From the NCBI GenBank assembly GCA_036365515.1, contig CM070874.1:40226083-40290082 (forward strand): DNA of 64,000 nucleotides. Reading direction: 5' to 3'. The stretch comes from Torymus aiolomorphi (lineage: Eukaryota > Arthropoda > Insecta > Hymenoptera > Torymidae). This document shows, one piece after another, positions 16,043-27,035 of this stretch. The position numbers and the translations under genes were made by a program. The notes beneath the pieces were generated by a model. The model saw nothing but the letters and a program-made list of their open reading frames with translations. It did not search any database and was not told where the DNA came from. Every line of letters begins with the position of its first letter. Position 1 is the first letter of the stretch.

Positions 16043-18163
16043 GACGTGGATTGGCACATATTACGAGGTTGATTTAGCCCAATGGACCTTGATTGCTACC
16101 ATAAACGTAGATTATGCATATATTTTGAGGACGATATTCTGAAAATAAATCTTCATTGCGGACCTAGACATCGATTCAGCCCGCATTTCGAGGTTGATTT
16201 AGTCTAAGTGGATCTCAATTTCTACCACAAACGTCGACTTTGTATATATTTCGAGGTCGATTCTGAGAAAATGGACCTCGATTACTAATATAGACTTAGA
16301 TTTCGCATGTATATCGAGGTCGATTTTCCGAAAATAAACCTTGATTGTGATCCTAGACATCGATTTTACCCGCATTACGAGGTCGATTTAGCCCAATGGG
16401 CCTTCATTGCTACAATAAACCTCGACTATGCAAATATTTCGACGTAGATATTCTGAAAATAAACCTTGATTGCGGACCTAGACGTCGATTCAGCACGCAT
16501 TTCGAGGTTGATTTAGCCTAAATGGACCTCAATTTCTACCAAAAACGTCGATTTTGTATTTTTTTTGAGGTCGATTTGTACGCGTAAAAGGCTTTCTGTT
16601 TAACTCGTTCATAATCGTATGCTGCGTCTTTGAAAAAAAACCAAGGACCTATATCGATAGATTTTTTCCTGCTCTTTCCAATGGTGCCATTGCTTTTATT
16701 GCGAAACGCTTTCTTCTGGACGAAAACTCGAGTTGAATATTGAAAGCCATTTTTCTCAAAGTATATCATGTTTTTCTTCAAAATAAACTACACCATTGGA
16801 AAGTACAACTCTTAAGCTTCAAAACCCTATCTTGGAGAAGTTGGAGAAATAAAGGGTTTAAAAGTAACAACATGAAAAAGACAGCGCTGAGGGTCCGCGC
16901 GAGCCCCTCGCGCCCGTGCGTACGGCACGTTTAAGTGCACGCTCTATTCAATTCGCTAATAATCGTGTACCAAGTCTCTGAAAAAAGAACTAAGGACATA
17001 TATCGATAGATTTTTTCCTGCTCTTTCCAATGGTGCTATTATTTTTATTCCGAAATGCTTCCGAAAGGTAATATTGTTATGCCAGATTAAACAATCTGTA
17101 AGGTTATTTTAAATTTCTCTTTCACTGCTTACAGTGCGTTCATGGATATTTTTATGTTTAATATATTATGTTTTTCAAATTTTGTTATATAAATGAACAA
17201 AGTTCATTGTAATATTATACTAACTGTTACAACTAGATCCACAAAATTATGTCCACGCATTGGCATTGTAAGTTACAAAACATTTTATATTTACAAAAAA
17301 GAAAGGGCGAAATAGCACATCACGTGTATTAATCCGCCCTTGAGCATAGCGTAAAAAGTTCGGGCAGCCGCTGTCTTTTTGATCTTACTATTTTTGAACT
17401 TTTCATGTTTCAACTTAAAAATATAATATTTTATAGTTTAAGACTTGTAGTTTTGAAGAATATAATTCATTTTGAAGAAAAGACTGATATTTTATTGAAA
17501 AAATAGAGTTTAAACATTCAAATGGAATTTTCAACTAGAAGGAAGCATTTCGGAATAAAAATAATAGCACCATTGGAAAGAGCAGGAAAAAATCTATCGA
17601 TATACGTCCTTAGTTCTTTTTGCAGAGACTTGGTACACGATTATTAGCGAGGTTGATTTAGCCTAATGGACCTTGATTGCTACCATAAATGTAGATTATG
17701 CATATATTTCGAGGACGATATTCTGAAAATAAATCTTCATTGCGGACCTAGACATCGATTCAGCCCGCATTTCGAGGTTGATTTAGCCTAAGTGGATCTC
17801 AATTTCTACCACAAACGTCGACTTTGTACATATTTCGAGGTCGATTCTGAGAAAATGGACCTCGATTACTAACATAGACTTAGATTTCGCATGTATATCG
17901 AGGTCGATTTTCCGAAAATAAACCTTGATTGTGATCCTAGACATCGATTTTACCCGCATTACTAGGTCGATTTAGCCCAATGGGCCTTCATTGCTACAAT
18001 AAACTTCGACTATGCAAATATTTCGACGTCGATATTCTGAAAATAAACCTTGATTGCGGACCTAGACGTCGATTCAGCACGCATTTCGAGGTTGATTTAG
18101 CCTAAATGGACCTCAATTTCTACCAAAAACGTCGATTTTGTATTTTTTTTGAGGTCGATTTTG
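16043..18163. repeat. Direct repeat of about 515 bp flanking an insertion inside satellite A
   Basis: Positions 16043-16563 and about 17655-18163 are nearly identical stretches of satellite A, monomer for monomer, on either side of a non-satellite block of about 1.09 kb. This is far longer than a normal target-site duplication. Confidence 0.8.
16565..17650. mobile_element. Inserted block related to 48.72-49.66 kb, rearranged
   Basis: From 16575 to about 17065 the block matches 48735-49210 on the same strand; from about 17065 to 17645 it matches 49110-49660 in reverse complement. A segment of about 110 bp (TCGATAGATTTTTTCCTGCT...ATTCCGAAATGCTTCC) therefore occurs at both ends of the second half as an inverted repeat. 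The first half carries a diverged earlier copy of the same unit, so the basic repeat is about 365 bp in tandem. There is no convincing ORF. It looks like a non-autonomous element or composite repeat. Confidence 0.65.
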
Positions 18164-19550
18164 GTAAAATAGACCTCGGTTGCTATCATAGACGTCGATT
18201 TTTCATATTTCGAGGTCAATTTTCGTAAAACAAACCTTGATTGCGATCCTAGACGTCGACACAGCCCACATTTCTAGATTGATTTAGGCAAATGGACCTT
18301 AATTGCTATAAAAAACATAGATTTTGTATATATTTGGAGGTCGATTTTCTGAAAATATACCTTGATTGCGATCCTTGATGTCTATTTTGCCCACATAACA
18401 ATATCGATTTGGGTAAAATGGACCTACTTTTTTACCATAGTCGTCGATTTTCCCAAAATAAACCATGATTACGATCCTCGACATCGATTTTGCCCGTATA
18501 TTGAGGTCAATTTTGCCAAAACGGACCTCGATTCTTACCATAAACATCGGTTTTAAATATATTTCGAGGTTGATTTTCTAAAAATAAACCTTGATTGCGA
18601 TCCTTCACGTCGATTTTGCCCGGATTTCGATGTCGATTTAGCTCAAACCGACCTCCAATGCTATCAAAAATGACGATTTTGTATATATTTCGAGGTAGAT
18701 TTATCGAAGATGGACCGCGAAGATACCATAAACGTCGACTTGTATATATTTCGAAGTCGATTAAGGCAAAATGGACCTCAATTACTAACATAGACGTGGA
18801 TTTGCACATACTACGAGGTCGATTTAGCCCAATGGACCCTGATTTCTACCATAAACGTAGATAATGCATATATTTCGAGGATGATATTCTGAAAATAAAC
18901 CTTCACTACGGACCCAGACGTCGATTCAGCCCGCATTTCGAGGTTAATTTAGCCTAAATGGACCTCAATTTCTAGCATAAACGTCGATTTTGTATAGTTT
19001 TTGAGGTCGATTTTAGGAAAATGGACCTCGATTGGTATCACAGACGACGATTTTGCATATATTACGAGGTCAATTTTCATATAACAAACCTTGATGGCGA
19101 TCCTAGACGTCGATATAGCCTACATTACGAGATCGATTGGCCAAATTGACCTTGATTGATACCATAAACGTCGATTTTGCGTATATTTGGAAGTCGATTA
19201 GCTGAAAATAAACCTTGATTGCGGACCTAGGCGTCGATTCAGTCGGCATTACGAGGTCAATTGCCCAAAACAGACCTCGATTCCTACCATAAATGTCGAT
19301 GTTGTATATATATCGAGGTTGACTTTGGCAAAATGGAGCTCGATTGCTATCAAGGACGTGGCTTTTGCATATATTATGAAGTTGATTTTCTGAAAATGGA
19401 CATCGATTCCTACCATAAACATCGATTTTGCATATACTTCGAGGTCGATTTTCTGAAAATAAACTTTGATTGCGATCCTACACGTCGATTTTTCCCGCAC
19501 TATGAGGTTGATTTTGCCAAAATGGACCTCGCTTCTTACTATAAACTTCG

Positions 19551-19554
<4 letters not shown>

Positions 19555-19641
<87 letters not shown>
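19555..19641. repeat. (TA)n microsatellite, left-arm only expansion
   Basis: A pure TA run of about 85 bp within satellite A. The matching place in the right arm (about 47807-47816) has only a handful of TA units, so the tract expanded after the arms separated. Confidence 0.9.
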
Positions 19642-19643
<2 letters not shown>

Positions 19644-20451
19644 CGAGGGCGATTTAGGCAAAATGGACTTCGATTGCTATTATAGACGACGATTTCACAT
19701 ATCTAGCGAGGTCGATTTTCCCGAAATAAACGTTGATGGCGATTCTAGACGTCGATTTAATCCGCATTTAGAGCTCGATTTAGCCAAAACGGAACTCTAT
19801 TCCTAGCATAAACGTCAATTTTGTATATATGTCGTGGTCGAGTTTTGGAACATGGACCTCGATTGCTATCCCGGACGTCGATTTTGCATATATTACAATG
19901 TCGATTTTCCCAAAAATTGATTGTTATCCTAGACGTCAATTTTCTCCGCATTTCGAGGTCGATTCAGCTAAAAGGGACCTCGATTCCAACTTAAACGTCG
20001 ATTTTGTATATATGTCGAGGTCGATTTTGACGAAAAGGAACTCGATTGCTAACACAGTCGATTTTGCATATATTTCAAGGTCGATTTTCATAAAACAAAT
20101 CTTGATTGCGATCATAGACGTCGATTCAGGCTACATTACGAGGTCGATTTAGCCAAATGGACCTCGTAATGGATGGCCAAATTGACCTTGATTGATACCA
20201 TAAACGTCAATTTAGCTTACATTTCGATGTCGATTTTCTGAAAATAAATCTTGATTGCGATCCTAGACGTAGAGTTGCCCGCATTTTGAGGTTAATTTCG
20301 CAACAATAGACCTCGATTCCTACTATAACCGTCGATTTTGTATATATTTCGTTGTCGATTTTCCTAAAATCAATGTAGATTAACCCTACACATTGAGTTT
20401 GCCCGCATATTGAGGTTGGATTAACCGAATTGAACCTCGAGTGCTATCCCG

Positions 20452-21657
20452 GTCAAAAATTTCCAGCTAGGAAACCCAGCTGGATCCAAGTGTATTCGAC
20501 ATAGATTTCAGTATAAGCTAGATTCCTACTTCGACCCATGTCGCCATCCAGTTTATTTTCAAATAGATTTTAAGTGGATTCCTACCTACTTTTGGATGGA
20601 TTTAAGATAATAACTGGATTTTTAGCAAGATATCCATCTGGATTTATTTGGAGTTACAAGTAGATTCCTATCCATAATGTGGATTATTACGTAGACTTTT
20701 ACCAAAACACAGTGGGGTCTCCGCTTGGATTCCTACCCATTATTAAGTGGATTTTGTGCATTACCTAGATTTTTAAGTAGATACCCACCTATAATTAAGT
20801 AGGATTATGAATAGATTTTGGATTTTTACGTGGATTTGTATCAACATACAGTGGAAACTCTGCCTTTGATTCCTACGCATTATTAAATAGATTTTTTACC
20901 TATTATCTCGATTGTTAACTAGATATCCACCTAAAATTAAGTAGGAGTACGTGTAGATTTTTTTATGATTACGTGGATTTTTACGTAGATTTTCGTCAAG
21001 GTCTAGTGGGATGTTAGCTTGGATTCCTACCCATTATTAAGTGGATTTTGCCTATTACTTGAATTGTTAACTAGATACCCACCTATTATTAAGTAGGATT
21101 ATGAGTAGATTTCGGATTTTTACGTAGATTATTATCAAAATACAGTGAGGACTTCGCATGAATTCCTATCCATTATCAAGTGGATTTTATGCATTACCTG
21201 GATTTTTAACTAGATACCCACCTATAATAAGTAGGATTATGAATAGACTTTTTATTTTTACGTAGATTTTCATCAAGGTCTAGTGGGATCTTCGCTTTGA
21301 TTCCTATCCATTGTTAAGTGGATTTTGCTTATTACCTGGATTTTTAACTAGATATCCAGCTATAATTAAATAGGACTATAGTCGATTTTTTTATGATTAA
21401 AATTTTCATAGATTTTTATCAAGCTCGAGTGGGATCTTCGGTTGGATTTCTACCCATTACTGAATGGATTTTGCGCATTACCTGGATCTTTTTGGATATC
21501 CACCTACAATTAAGTAGGATAAAAGGAAGATTTTTTTCTATTACGTAGTTTTGTACGAGGATTTTCATTATGGTGTAGTGGGGTGTTTGCGTCGACTCGT
21601 ACAAATTATTAAATGGATTTGGCGTATTACCTGGATTTTTTGGATATCCACCTATAA
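20452..21657. repeat. Satellite B: about 145-bp repeat, left copy
   Basis: About eight copies of a unit containing GGATTCCTACCCATTATTAA, GTGGATTTT, ACCTGGATTTTTAACTAGAT, CCACCTATAATTAAGTAGGA and TACGTAGATTTT. Unit starts lie near 20720, 20868, 21020, 21160, 21297 and 21435. The recurring TGGATTT and TAGATTT blocks resemble the TCGATTT blocks of satellite A with the CpG replaced. Confidence 0.8.
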
Positions 21658-22015
21658 TTAACCCATTTCGTCCCAAATGTCCAAGATTTTTTTTGAATTT
21701 TCAGCGTTCTAACTTTTTCTGTAAATGGCCCAAAAAAAAATGTAAAAGCACCATTTTGGATAGTTTAAAGCCTTCTCTTTCGAATTCCGTCGCCAGAATT
21801 GGGCTACGACTTCATTAAAAAAAGTTATAACAATTTATTGCAAAAAACAATCCGAAATTTTCAACATTTTTTTTTCAGAAATGTGAATTTTCAACATGAT
21901 AAAGTTGTACCAGATCATCGCATTTACTATAAATTGTGGAGTTTTTATGTTCTCTTTAAAATCCCGTTCGATTTTTTTTTGTGAAATTCGAGATGGCGGC
22001 GTCATGATGGCGCCC

Positions 22016-23315
22016 GTTGAAAAGATCGAGGTGGATTTCGAGGCTTGATTTCGAGGTCGATTTCGACCTCGATCGGTCTCGATTGGCCTCGAGTCGACCT
22101 CAACTCAGCTCGATATCGATGTCGATTTCGAGGTTACCGCAGGTCGAAACGAACTTATCAAGGTGGATTTCGGAGAGGCTTTCGACGTTGACGAAATCTG
22201 ATCCAGGTCGACCCAACGTGAGGCAAGGTTAATTTTAGCAAACATTCGAGGTCGATGGCGATTAATCCATCTCGACCAGCCGCAAAACAAGGTCGATTTT
22301 TGCAGGCCTTCGAGGTCGATTATGCTAAATTCACCTAGACTAGATACAAGGAAATCGATTTTGGCAGACTTTCGAGGTCGAGGGCGGCTAGTCCACCTCG
22401 ATCAGCTGCAAAACAAGGTCGATTTCTGCAGGCTTTGGAGGTCGATTATGCTAAATCCACCTCGACTAGACGAAACGGGATCGATTTTTGCAGGCTTTCA
22501 AGGTCGATAATGCGAAATCCACCTCGACCAGTCGAAAAATAACGTCGATTTTGGCAGGCTGTCAAGGCCGGAATGCCCAATCCACCTCGACAAGTCGCAA
22601 AACAAGGTCGATTTTCGTAATCCTTTCGAGGTCGATTATGACAGTCCACCTCGACGAGCCACAAAAGAAGGTCGATTTCAACAGGCTTTCGAGGTCGATG
22701 GCGGCTAGTCCACCTCGATCAGCCGCAAAACATGGTCGATTTTTGCAGGCTTTCGAGGTTGATAATGCTAAATCCACCTCGGCTAGACGCAAAGAGGTCG
22801 ATTTTGGCAGGCTTTCGAGGTCGATGGCGGCTAATCCACCTCGACCAGCCGCAAAACAAGGTCGATTTTTGCAGGCTTTCAAGGTCGATTATGCTAAATC
22901 CACCTCGACTAGACGGAAGGAAGTCGATTTTTGTAGGATTTCAAGGTCGATGGCGGCCAATCCACCTCGAACAGCCGCAAAACAAGGTCAATTTTTGCAG
23001 GCTTCCGAGGTCGATGGTGGCTAGTCAACCTCTACTAGCTAAAAAACGAGGTTGATTCTTTTAGGGTCCCAGGATCTATGATGGCTAATCTACCTCAATC
23101 AGCCGCAAAAGGGGATCAATTTTGGCATGCTTTTGAGGTCAATAAGGGTTAATTCAAGTCGACGGACGCAAAACAAGGTCACTTTTTCCTAGGCATTCGA
23201 GGTCGATTATCTACCTCGACTACATCTGAAACTGGTAGATTTCTAGAAGTTGTTTGTGGACCATTTTTGTAGAATTTCAAGGTCGAAGATAGCATACTTA
23301 CCTGGACCACTGAGC
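22016..23315. repeat. Satellite C: 63-bp monomers in 126-bp dimers, left copy
   Basis: Alternating monomers GAGGTCGATTATGCTAAATC...CACCTCGACTAGACG and GAGGTCGATGGCGGCTAATC...CACCTCGACCAGCCGC are joined by TCGATTTTTGCAGGCTTTC. Monomer length and TCGA spacing (about 20 bp) match satellite A. The array opens with an irregular leader (about 22016-22165) ending GGTTACCGCAGGTCG...AACTTATCAA, homologous to the leader of satellite A. Confidence 0.85.
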
Positions 23316-23393
23316 GAGTTCAATTTATGGTAGGTCTTGAGGTCAGCAATAAAACGAGGTCGACATTTGATGTTACGGTAATATTAATATTAT

Positions 23394-23483
23394 GTGTGCG
23401 CATGTGTGTGTGGTGCGTGCGTGAGTGCGTGCATGCGTGCGTACGTACGTGTGTGTGTGTGTGTGTGTGTGTGCGTGTATGTG

Positions 23484-23515
<32 letters not shown>

Positions 23516-23556
23516 TGCATGCGTGTGTGTGTGTGTATGTGTGTGTGTGTGTGTGT
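23394..23556. repeat. (GT)n/(GTGC)n microsatellite
   Basis: GT dinucleotide with interspersed GTGC and GTAC units. The right-arm counterpart (43862-44059) is nearly pure CA/GT, so the two have diverged. Any Cys/Val or His/Thr ORFs here are spurious. Confidence 0.95.
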
Positions 23557-24005
23557 GTTGAACCAATGATCGTAGGATAGTTTTGCAAAAAGAACTGGAA
23601 AGCTTGAAGTAAAAACTTCAATTTTCATTTTTTGCAGTTTTCTAACGCGGTTTTTTAACGATTCAACGACGCTTTTTTAATGAAAACTATAGGGACTTCT
23701 AAAAATAAATTTAAACAGAGAAATAATGACTTTCAGACAAAATTTCGCTAGAAAAAATATGTAGTTGGGCGCCTACGTTACGTATAAATATTTTCAGATT
23801 TAAAAAATTTCTAACAAAAGTTTTGCGAAAAATCATTATTTCTCCATTTAAATTCATTTTAAAAGTAGCTAGTTTTCATTAAAGAAGGGTCGTTGAATCG
23901 TTGAAAAAGAGCGTTAAAAAATTTAGCAAAAAATGAAAATTGAAACTTTTACTACAAGCTTTCTAGTTCTGTTTGCAAAACTCTCCTACGATCATTGGTT
24001 CAAAA
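23557..24005. mobile_element. Foldback MITE of about 450 bp, left copy
   Basis: The left end TTGAACCAATGATCGTAGGA and the right end TCCTACGATCATTGGTTCAA are exact complements. Arms of about 200 bp are nearly matched throughout around a short centre near 23780. No ORF. Adjacent to the GT tract in both palindrome arms. Confidence 0.8.
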
Positions 24006-24276
24006 ATTACGTTGATTTAAAGTTGAGAACAAAATTGTAGTTTTCTATTTTTTTTAATTCTTTAATGGCACATAAAAAAATTCGGAAAAAAGATTTATCC
24101 TTAGGTTGGTCTTAAAGCTATTGGTTCAAGCTTTCCAATGAGTCCCCGATGGTTTTTGTAGCCCAATAGACAGCGAAGAGGTGAAACTTTTTCGATCACC
24201 TAAAATGTCGTCTGGGTGCACAAACGCAAATGACCGGGAGCGTAGCTCACTTCTGCTTGCTTACGCTAACTTTTAA

Positions 24277-25469
24277 CCTTTAGAGGATCGGAAGCCACTA
24301 TAGGGTACTTGTTCCGATTTGTGTGCCCGTCCCTATTTGTGTGCTATTATTTAAACGCGATATACAAATAAGCAGATACGAAAATAGCATTGAAATAATT
24401 TTTTCCAAATATTAGACTATGTAGTTTTTACAAGATTTATGTGTCAAACTTTTTTAGTCAGTAATAAGACTGCAATAATGTTTTAAAAAGTACAACATGT
24501 AATTTGGAAAGATTCATTACGTTTCTTACTCGAAGGTGATAAGAAACGACAATCATTACGGTAAAAAAAAAATAATGTATAATAATAATTTGAAAAATAA
24601 AATGGGCTCATCATATTATAAAACAACTTTAACTTACACAATAAACATTTATAAAAAGATTTAAAGATATTTTTCATATTTTAAATGACTTTGTCCACTA
24701 ATACAGCACAAAATCAGCATTTGTACATATTTTTATGTGCCTATAGAGCGTAAACATAACCTTTGTTAGGTTATACGTCGCTCATATGTGGTTGTTCAAA
24801 CTACGTGTTTGCGTCCAAAAATCTTTCACCACGTTATAGAAAAGTGTGTTATAAACTAATTTTTTATTAAATTATACTTTTACTGCCAATAGATTTTCGA
24901 AATGAATGCAAAATTAACGTCAAAAAGAAGAAAATTGCACAAAGAAAAGCCAATGCAAAACATATCGATCTGAACGCAATTGTGTATCCCCGATTAATGT
25001 GCTTGTACACGTCTCCCCCCCCCCCCCCCCCACCGATTAGTGTGCTTTATCATTATAAGAAATATCATTTTCAATATAATTAAACCTATAAATATACAAA
25101 TTATGGTAATACATTAGCGTTGCACGTATTTATAACCAAAATATTAAATTACCGATACTGCGATTTGAAAATTGATCGCGTTCATCGCCGTCTGCTAGGG
25201 CACACAAATATAGGCAAAAATTATTTTTTTTACTTTTAATATAATTTTAGTAGGGATATTTTTTAGAGAAAACAATTTCTGTATTTAGATTAAAAGTTAA
25301 ACTATCAACATATATTGATTGCACATTCTTGCATGGCTAAATGAATTCAGTAAATCACGACAAACCGGGAAGCTTCCTTAAACCCACACTAATCGGGACA
25401 ACTAATAAGATATTTTTTTATGCATTTTCTAAGAACGATCACGCACCCCAAATGCCGGTCCTCTAAAGG
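24277..25469. mobile_element. Nested TTAA element of 1.2 kb, left copy
   Basis: Flanked by TTAA at 24273-24276 and 25470-25473, with terminal inverted repeats CCTTTAGAGGATCGG and CCTTTAGAGGACCGG (14 of 15 match). Non-coding, AT-rich interior with a poly-C run near 25015-25032. TTAA plus CC-initial termini suggests a piggyBac-type non-autonomous element. Confidence 0.75.
24970..25183. other. Segment in flipped orientation between palindrome arms
   Basis: In the left arm the order is CATATCGATC | TGAACGCAATTGTG ... CGATTTGAAAATTGATC | GCGTTCATCGCCG. In the right arm (about 41977-42187) the flanks are reverse complemented as expected but the segment itself reads in the same plus-strand direction. 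The borders carry short inverted repeats (TGAACGC / GCGTTCA), which could pair. Confidence 0.8.
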
Positions 25470-26383
25470 TTAATAGTTATAAATAACATTTATAATTTAC
25501 TTTTTACTATCAAAATTTTTTATAAAAAAATAATATACAAAATTTCCACTCCGATTGAGCGACACTACTTCAAAAAGAAATAAAATCAAATTAAATCTAC
25601 ATTAAAATCAAGCACACACTCCTAATTATAAGAAATAAAAAAGATCAAAAATAAATAAATACATAAATCAATCAAACAAAATTTTAAAGCGTTTGAAAGG
25701 AAAAACACTTCAAGGAAGAGCAAGCGAAGTTAAAAAAAATCAAAGTACAGAAAAAAAACGAGGCATGTAAAAGATAAAACCATAGCAATGCGATTATACG
25801 TGCTCAACGCCAATAGTTAAATGCGAGCAAGTATAATTAAGGGCGAAAATGGTAAGCAACATTCTATAAATTTTTTTAAATAATTTTGTGTTGCAAGGTA
25901 TCTCAACGTTGTATAAATTTGTTTACTTAAGGCGATGTGCAGCCCAAAATTAATCTAAATTCATTATTTATTAAACTGACATTAAACCTTTATTTGAAAA
26001 AATACATCAATTAAGCCCTCCGTACATACAAGTAATATATTCAAAAATTTTTCGGGAATGATTCTATTAGCATTTTCATGAAATATCCTTGTTCTAAAAT
26101 CAGATAAAATGATAAAAATGTAGATTCCTACTTATCAACAACAACGGTTTTTATTTAATTAAACAATTTTTTAATATTTTAATATTTTTATCAAAATTTT
26201 AATACACTCTCATGACAAAATTACCAATCGATGCCTATAAGAGAAGCTGATATTTTTTATATTTTTGTATAAAAATTTTATAAAACTTTATAATACCAAA
26301 ATTTTTTATAAACTGTATAAAATTTTCATAAAAATTTTATAAACATTTTACAAATTATCCCGCAGAATTGGTTACAAATAATT

Positions 26384-26660
26384 TGCGATTTTTTTTGTCG
26401 AAAAGGATTAACTTTGCAAAAAAATGTTATACAACAAAAAGTGCTTCAAATTATTCAAAGAACATGTGGAAATTTTTTCAGAATTTTTTTAGATCATTTT
26501 TGAATTTTTGAAAAATGGCTAATTCCGAAAAATCCAAAAATTATGCGAAAAATTCTGAAAAAATTTCCACGTGTTCTTTGAATAGTTCTAAATACTTTTT
26601 AATCTATAAAAATTTGTTTGCAAAGTTAATCCTTTTCAAGGAAAAAAATTGCAAAGTATT
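26384..26660. repeat. Inverted repeat with arms of about 125 bp, left copy
   Basis: AAAAGGATTAACTTTGCAAA near 26399 pairs with TTTGCAAAGTTAATCCTTTT near 26618, and GAACATGTGGAAATTTTTTC near 26460 with its near complement near 26558. Non-coding. The mirrored copy is at about 40500-40780. Confidence 0.7.
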
Positions 26661-27035
26661 TTATGAGATTTTCGCTGAAAAATGACCATTCCCGCGGCTG
26701 CTATTTTTAAATTCAATTTCAGACCTATGTTACTTCAAAGTATAGGTAATTTCTTCACAACTTTCACTGGTTAGACTCACAGATCAATTCTGTTTCAGTA
26801 CGAAAATTTCGAACAAACAAAATTTTTTTTCGAGAAAACCGTGTTTTTTTGGCTAAAATGGATTATAATTTATTAAATATTGATGGTATTGCAATTTTGA
26901 GGTCGGATTCTGAAAGTACATAAAATATTACGTCAGAAATCATATTTATCAAGTTTTTTAAACACTTAAAACATAAAAAGTTATCGTATCGAAAATCAGA
27001 CGAAAATTTGGGAGTTCCGGGCCGAAACGGGTTAA

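Larger units (their letters stand above)
14985..20451. repeat. Satellite A: 63-bp monomer array, left copy
   Basis: The monomer is about 63 bp and carries three TCGA-centred blocks (GAGGTCGATTT, GGACCTCGATT, ACGTCGATTTT) spaced 19-23 bp apart, so it is a trimer of a 21-bp ancestor. Two monomer types alternate, one with AAAATGGACCTCGATTGCTA and one with GAAAATAAACCTTGATTGCG. It starts with an irregular block (about 14985-15150) ending AGGTAACGGAAAGGTCG...AACTTATCAA. A foreign block lies at 16565-17650 and a TA tract at 19555-19641. Because 63 bp is 21 codons, long repeat-peptide ORFs occur on both strands; I do not regard them as genes. Confidence 0.9.
21662..27031. mobile_element. TTAA-flanked composite block E (piggyBac-like termini), left copy
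   Basis: The ends are TTAA then CCCATTTCGTCCC (left) and, inverted, CCCGTTTCGGCCC then TTAA (27032-27035). TTAA duplications with CCC-initial termini are the signature of piggyBac-type transposition. The 5.4-kb interior holds satellite C, a GT tract, a 450-bp foldback, a nested TTAA element and AT-rich unique sequence. No transposase is present, so it would be non-autonomous. Confidence 0.6.

Noticed and set aside
16740..16934. 64-codon plus-strand ORF repeated at 48901-49095
   Set aside because: Conserved only because the repeat is duplicated; frame changes and no recognisable domain.
19261..19806. 181-codon ORF in satellite A
   Set aside because: Generated by 63-bp periodicity and a TA tract; equivalent frames exist on the other strand.
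14985..23315. CRISPR-like array
   Set aside because: Repeats are contiguous degenerate monomers without unique spacers, in eukaryotic satellite context.
23320..23628. His/Thr and Cys/Val ORFs over the GT tract, likewise 43791-44132
   Set aside because: Microsatellite artefacts mirrored in both palindrome arms.
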